A DNA stretch of 17,891 nucleotides from Gammaproteobacteria bacterium (GTDB taxonomy: Bacteria; Pseudomonadota; Gammaproteobacteria; SZUA-152), in the NCBI GenBank assembly GCA_024762755.1, contig JANTGX010000018.1, forward strand, positions 1-17,891. Reading direction: 5' to 3'. Positions within the stretch are counted from its first letter, which is position 1; every line of letters begins with the position of its first letter. The position numbers and the translations under genes are program-made. The notes below the pieces were generated by a model. That model saw only the letters and a program-made list of their open reading frames with translations, had not been told where the DNA came from and ran no database searches. This document shows positions 14,091-17,891 of the stretch, piece by piece.

Positions 14091-16556
14091 CTACTTCACC
14101 ACCACGTTCACCAACCGCCCCGGCACCACGATCACCTTCACCACCTGTTTCCCCTCGGTGAAGCGTTGCACGTTCTCGTCCGCCAGGGCGGCGGCCTCGA
14201 TGGCGTCCTTCTCCGCATCGGCCGGCACGCTGATCTTGCCGCGCACCTTGCCGTTGACCTGCACCACCAGCTCGACGCTGTCACGCACCAGGGCGGCGGG
14301 GTCGGGCAAGGGCCAAGCGGCCTCGAGGATGGGCCGTGACTGCCCCAGGTCGTGCCACAGGGCGTGGGTGATGTGCGGCACGATGGGCGCCAGCAGGCGT
14401 AACAGCAGGTCGACCCCCTCGGCGTAGGCAGGATTGTCGTCGGCCGCCATGGGCGCCAGGGTATTGACCATCTTCATGGCCGCGGCGACCACCGTGTTGA
14501 ACTGGTAGCGGGCCACGTCGCGGTTGGCCTGCTCCAACAGGCCGTGGATGTCGGCACGGGCCTGCCTCTGCGCCGGTGTCAGGTGCGCGGGATCGACGAT
14601 CGCGCCCGCGGCATACCAGGCGCGCAAGGCGGGCAGGCGGCCCTCATCGTGCACCAGACGCCACACCCGCTTGAGGAAGCGCGAGGCCCCCTCCACGGCG
14701 TCGTCGTTCCACTCCAGCGACTGCTCGGGCGGGGCGGCAAACATGGTGAACAGGCGCACGGTGTCGGCGCCGTATCTGTCGATCAGCGCCTGCGGGTCGA
14801 CGGTGTTGCCCTTGGACTTGGACATCTTGGCGCCGTCCTTGAGCACCATGCCCTGGGTGAGCAGGCGGGCAAAGGGCTCGTCGCCCTCGACCAGACCCTC
14901 GTCGCGCATCAGGCGGTGGAAGAAGCGTGCGTACAACAGGTGCAGGATGGCGTGCTCGATGCCACCGATGTACTGGTCCACGGGCAGCCAGTAACGGGCG
15001 CGCTCGTCGAGCATGGCCTGGTCGTTGTCGGGGCAGGTGAAACGGGCGTAGTACCAGGATGACTCCATGAAGGTGTCGAAGGTGTCGGTCTCGCGCTTGG
15101 CAGGCTGGCCACAACGGGGGCAGGCGGTGTCGACGAACTCGGGCATGCGCGCCAGGGGCGAACCGACGCCTTCGTCGAGGCGCACGTCCTCGGGCAGTAC
15201 CACGGGCAGCTGGTCCGCCGGCACGGGCACGGCGCCACAGTGTTCGCAGTTGACGATGGGGATGGGCGCCCCCCAGTAGCGTTGGCGTGAGACGCCCCAG
15301 TCGCGCAGACGGTAGTGGGTACGCGGGCGGCCCTTGCCGTGGCGTGTCAGCCAGTCGGCGATGGCGTGGAAGGCCTGCTCGGAGCTGAGGCCGGTGAATT
15401 CGCCGGAGTCGATCAACACGCCCTTTTCGGTGAAGGCCTGTTTTGAGAGGTCCACCTCGCTGCCGTCAGCGGGGGCGATCACCTGCTTGATGGGCAGGCC
15501 GTATTTGCGCGCGAACTCCCAGTCGCGCTGGTCGTGCGCCGGCACCGCCATCACCGCGCCCTCGCCATAGCCCATGAGGACGAAGTTGGCGGCATACACG
15601 GGCACGCGCTCGCCGCTGATGGGGTGGATGGCCTCGAGGCCCGTGTCCACGCCCTTTTTCTCCATGGTCTCCAGGGCCGCCTCGGAGGTCTCCATCTTCT
15701 TGCATTCGTCGATGAAGGCCGCCAGCGCCGGGTTGTCCTGCGCGGCGCGCAGGGCCAGCGGATGTTCGGGGGCCACGGCCACGTAGCTCACGCCCATCAG
15801 GGTATCGGGACGGGTGGTATAGACGCGCAGGGGCTCCTGGCTGTCGGCCACGGTGAACTCCACCTCCACGCCCTCGGAGCGGCCGATCCAGTTGCGCTGC
15901 ATGGTGCGCACCGCCTCGGGCCAGCCGTCGAGCTTGTCCAGCCCCTCCAGCAGTTCCTCGGCGTAGGCGGTGATCTTCATGAAGTACTGGGGGATCTCGC
16001 GCCGCTCCACCGGGGTGTCGCAACGCCAGCAGCGGCCCTCGATGACCTGCTCGTTGGCCAGCACCGTGAGGTCGTGGGGACACCAGTTGACCGGCGCGGT
16101 CTTCTTGTACACCAGGCCCTTGTCGAACAGGCGGGTGAACAGCCACTGCTCCCAACGGTAGTAGGCGGGATCGCAGGTGGCGAACTCACGCGACCAGTCG
16201 TAGCCCAGGCCGAGACGCTGCAGCTGGCCACGCATGTAGTCGATGTTCTCGCGCGTCCACTGGGCCGGCGGCACGCCGTGCTTCATGGCGGCGTTCTCCG
16301 CCGGCAGACCGAAGGCGTCCCAACCCATGGGATGCAGGACGTTCTTGCCCTGCATGCGCTGGTAGCGGGCGATGACGTCGCCGATGGTGTAGTTGCGCAC
16401 GTGCCCCATGTGCAGACGGCCACTGGGATAGGGGAACATGGCCAGGCAGTAGAACTTCTCCTTGTCGGCGTCCTCGAGGGCGCGGAAGCTGGCGTGCTCG
16501 GCCCAAAACTGCTGCGCGGTCTGTTCGACGTGCTGGGGATCGTAGGGATGGCTCAT
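14091..16556 (-). CDS. leuS: Leucine--tRNA ligase
   Basis: The 821-residue class I synthetase (E. coli LeuRS 860) charges tRNA-Leu with leucine. The HIGH-type motif is HMGH (49-52) in YPSGRLHMGHVRNY, and KMSKS is at 577-581. The zinc-1 domain shows WCPHDLTVLANEQVIEGRCWRCDTPVE without its long quote repeated elsewhere; key residues are the Cys of WCPHD and the two Cys of CWRC. The CP1 editing domain includes YTTRPDTLMGVSYVAVAPEH, and the leucine-specific region carries further CxxC pairs (NCEHCG, ACPRCG). The C-terminal domain ends in VNVVVK. It is the first gene of the - strand operon. A sigma70-like promoter lies at 16612-16641, giving a leader of about 50 bases. Confidence 0.98.
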   Translation of the reverse strand: MSHPYDPQHVEQTAQQFWAEHASFRALEDADKEKFYCLAMFPYPSGRLHMGHVRNYTIGDVIARYQRMQGKNVLHPMGWDAFGLPAENAAMKHGVPPAQWTRENIDYMRGQLQRLGLGYDWSREFATCDPAYYRWEQWLFTRLFDKGLVYKKTAPVNWCPHDLTVLANEQVIEGRCWRCDTPVERREIPQYFMKITAYAEELLEGLDKLDGWPEAVRTMQRNWIGRSEGVEVEFTVADSQEPLRVYTTRPDTLMGVSYVAVAPEHPLALRAAQDNPALAAFIDECKKMETSEAALETMEKKGVDTGLEAIHPISGERVPVYAANFVLMGYGEGAVMAVPAHDQRDWEFARKYGLPIKQVIAPADGSEVDLSKQAFTEKGVLIDSGEFTGLSSEQAFHAIADWLTRHGKGRPRTHYRLRDWGVSRQRYWGAPIPIVNCEHCGAVPVPADQLPVVLPEDVRLDEGVGSPLARMPEFVDTACPRCGQPAKRETDTFDTFMESSWYYARFTCPDNDQAMLDERARYWLPVDQYIGGIEHAILHLLYARFFHRLMRDEGLVEGDEPFARLLTQGMVLKDGAKMSKSKGNTVDPQALIDRYGADTVRLFTMFAAPPEQSLEWNDDAVEGASRFLKRVWRLVHDEGRLPALRAWYAAGAIVDPAHLTPAQRQARADIHGLLEQANRDVARYQFNTVVAAAMKMVNTLAPMAADDNPAYAEGVDLLLRLLAPIVPHITHALWHDLGQSRPILEAAWPLPDPAALVRDSVELVVQVNGKVRGKISVPADAEKDAIEAAALADENVQRFTEGKQVVKVIVVPGRLVNVVVK

Positions 16557-16579
16557 GGTCTGTGTACGCCTGGAAATGG

Positions 16580-16653
16580 GTGGACGAATGTTCGCGGGAA
16601 AAAAGGCGCACAGGATACCGCACCGGACAGAGCCCTCTCAATCGATCGTCCAC
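16580..16653. repeat. 8-bp inverted repeat flanking the leuS promoter
   Basis: GTGGACGA (16580-16587) and TCGTCCAC (16646-16653) are perfect inverted copies 58 bases apart, on either side of the predicted leuS -10 and -35 boxes. A pair of operator half-sites is possible. A repeat this short could also be chance in a region of this size. Confidence 0.3.
16612..16641 (-). promoter_or_regulatory. Predicted sigma70 promoter of leuS
   Basis: On the - strand TTGAGA (16636-16641) and TATCCT (16612-16617) are separated by 18 bases; they match the consensus at 5 and 4 of 6 positions. A start near 16605 would leave a leader of about 50 bases before ATG 16556. This probably drives the whole operon. Confidence 0.55.
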
Positions 16654-16687
16654 GCTCCCGGGCAGCCAAACCCCCCCTCCGACTCGG

Positions 16688-16693
16688 TATACT
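16688..16693 (+). promoter_or_regulatory. Possible -10 box for the SWIM-protein gene
   Basis: TATACT is 27 bases before ATG 16721 and would give a leader of about 20 bases. No -35 box is recognisable 16-18 bases upstream, and the leader has no clear Shine-Dalgarno sequence. Confidence 0.35.
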
Positions 16694-16720
16694 TTCCACT
16701 TTCATTGGCTGGCTCGACCT

Positions 16721-17891
16721 ATGCAACGCTCTCCTCACACACTCAAACGCGGTGATATCCGCACCCAAACCGATGCCGGCAGTTATGGCCGCGGCCTGCG
16801 CTATTTTCAGCAAGGTAGCGTCTCGGCACTGCGCGCACAGGCCATCGACACCAACCGGGTGGTCCTGCACAGCGTGGTGCAGGGCAGCGGTAGCCGGGTC
16901 TATGAACAGGAAATTCATATCGACGGCCTGATGACGGGCGCCATCGATGTCCATGGTGATTGTAGCTGCCCGGTGGGCTTCAACTGCAAGCACGTGGTCG
17001 CCGCCTGCCTGGCCTACCAGGCCGAGCCCCTCACAGACCAGGACCAGCCCGCCTCCCAGGCCCTGAGTTGGCTGGACGCCTTCACCCGGGGCGACACCGC
17101 CTCCTCGCCCATAGAGGGTGAATTCATCGCCTACCTGCTGCAGGCCACGGACCAGCCCGGCGTGCTGGAAGTGCGCTTCGTGGTGACCCGGCCGCTCAAG
17201 CGCGGCGGCCTGGGCAAGGGGCGGCCGGTGCAGCTGTACCAGTTCACCGACAGCTATCAAAACCCGCGCTATGCCCGGGAGGAGGACCGCGAGATCGGCC
17301 GCCTGATCGGCGCCCAGCCCGGCCAGCATTGGCGTCACCACACCCTCGGCGGCGAACTGGGGGCACTGGCGCTGCGCCGGATCATCCACAGCGGGCGCGG
17401 CTTCTGGCAGGCTCTCGACGGCCCGCCGCTGCGCCCCGGCGAGGCGCGCGAGCTGCTGCTCCAGTGGCAGACCGAGGCCAACGGCGACGCCCGCCTCTGC
17501 GTCGAGATACGGCCGCCGGCCCTGCCCCTGCGCACACAGCCGCCCCTGTATCTCGACAGCGCGCGCGGCGAGGTCGGACTCCTGCGCGGCGACGCCCTCA
17601 GCGAGGCCCAGTGGGCCCTGCTGCTGGAGGCACCCACAGTGCCCGCCGCCGAGGTCGAGGCTTTCAGCCGGCAGCTGGTCACGGCGCTGCCGGACACCCC
17701 GCTGCCGCCACCACGGCCCCTGGAGGTGGAACAACTGCCCGCCGCGGCCCCCGTCCCCCTGCTGCGCCTGTCGGGCGAACAGTCCCCCGACGGCCAGGCC
17801 TTTCACCAGATGCGCCTGCGCTTCGCCTATCACGGGCATGCCCTGCCGGCCCTCCCCGCCGAGCCCCTGAGCACCCTCAGCGAAGACGACC
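16721..17891 (+). CDS. SWIM zinc-finger protein, probable SNF2-family helicase, N-terminal part
   Basis: The frame is open from ATG 16721 to the window end, giving 390 complete codons and no stop. Residues 81-91 form a SWIM zinc-binding motif, CSCPVGFNCKH, with Cys81, Cys83, Cys89 and His91; it is thought to bind DNA or protein. The preceding segment, SYGRGLRYFQQGSV with DVHGDCSCPV, and the long following region resemble the N-terminus of bacterial SNF2/HepA-type ATPases, in which the SWIM domain precedes a helicase core of about 450-500 residues. The helicase motifs would lie downstream, so the SNF2 assignment is inference from the N-terminal layout. The role is probably DNA- or nucleoprotein-remodelling. 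It is transcribed divergently from leuS across a 164-bp shared region. Confidence 0.8.
   Translation, partial: MQRSPHTLKRGDIRTQTDAGSYGRGLRYFQQGSVSALRAQAIDTNRVVLHSVVQGSGSRVYEQEIHIDGLMTGAIDVHGDCSCPVGFNCKHVVAACLAYQAEPLTDQDQPASQALSWLDAFTRGDTASSPIEGEFIAYLLQATDQPGVLEVRFVVTRPLKRGGLGKGRPVQLYQFTDSYQNPRYAREEDREIGRLIGAQPGQHWRHHTLGGELGALALRRIIHSGRGFWQALDGPPLRPGEARELLLQWQTEANGDARLCVEIRPPALPLRTQPPLYLDSARGEVGLLRGDALSEAQWALLLEAPTVPAAEVEAFSRQLVTALPDTPLPPPRPLEVEQLPAAAPVPLLRLSGEQSPDGQAFHQMRLRFAYHGHALPALPAEPLSTLSEDD

Noticed and set aside
16553..17839. A 428-codon frame on the - strand opposite the SWIM-protein gene
   Set aside because: The + strand frame from 16721 has a clear SWIM motif and stays open to the window end. 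The - strand frame has no motif and would run into leuS in another frame.

Overview
This is a G+C-rich window from a gammaproteobacterium. It carries almost only conserved chromosomal housekeeping genes. The gene set and order (leuS-lptE-holA-proA-nadD-rsfS-rlmH, then maf-rng-yhdP-nitrilase) and the presence of LptE and YhdP point to a Gram-negative gammaproteobacterium. A Chromatiales or Ectothiorhodospiraceae-like lineage would fit the base composition and the large FAD/Fe-S oxidoreductase, but the genus cannot be read from this sequence. There are no tRNA or rRNA genes, no CRISPR array, no phage genes and no complete insertion sequence.

Left part (1-2436, + strand): the C-terminal 616 residues of a large FAD-linked oxidase fused to Fe-S and CCG domains, then darP (yjgA), a 50S ribosome-assembly factor. 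Between darP and the convergent nitrilase gene lies a 160-bp A+T-richer element (2437-2596). It has 17-bp imperfect terminal inverted repeats and is flanked by CTAG on both sides, so it looks like a MITE. The stop codons of both convergent genes lie inside the two CTAG copies.

Middle and right part (2597-16556, - strand): eleven genes in one direction. In transcription order they are leuS, lptE, holA, proA, nadD, rsfS, rlmH, maf, rng, yhdP and a carbon-nitrogen hydrolase. Several junctions overlap or abut: lptE/holA by 4 bp, nadD/rsfS as TAAATG, maf/rng by 8 bp. The larger gaps are 159 bp (leuS-lptE), 103 bp (holA-proA), 69 bp (rng-yhdP) and 121 bp (yhdP-nitrilase). The operon groups leucine charging, lipopolysaccharide export, clamp loading, proline synthesis, NAD synthesis, ribosome maturation, nucleotide-pool cleaning, RNA decay and outer-membrane lipid supply.

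Right edge (16557-17891): a divergent promoter region, with a fair sigma70 promoter for leuS, and then the N-terminal 390 residues of a SWIM zinc-finger protein on the + strand. This is probably the front end of an SNF2-type helicase that continues beyond the window.

I found no convincing new multi-gene system. The observations most worth a second look are the MITE placed exactly at the shared stop codons of two convergent genes, and the apparent loss or relocation of tldD and pmbA around darP.
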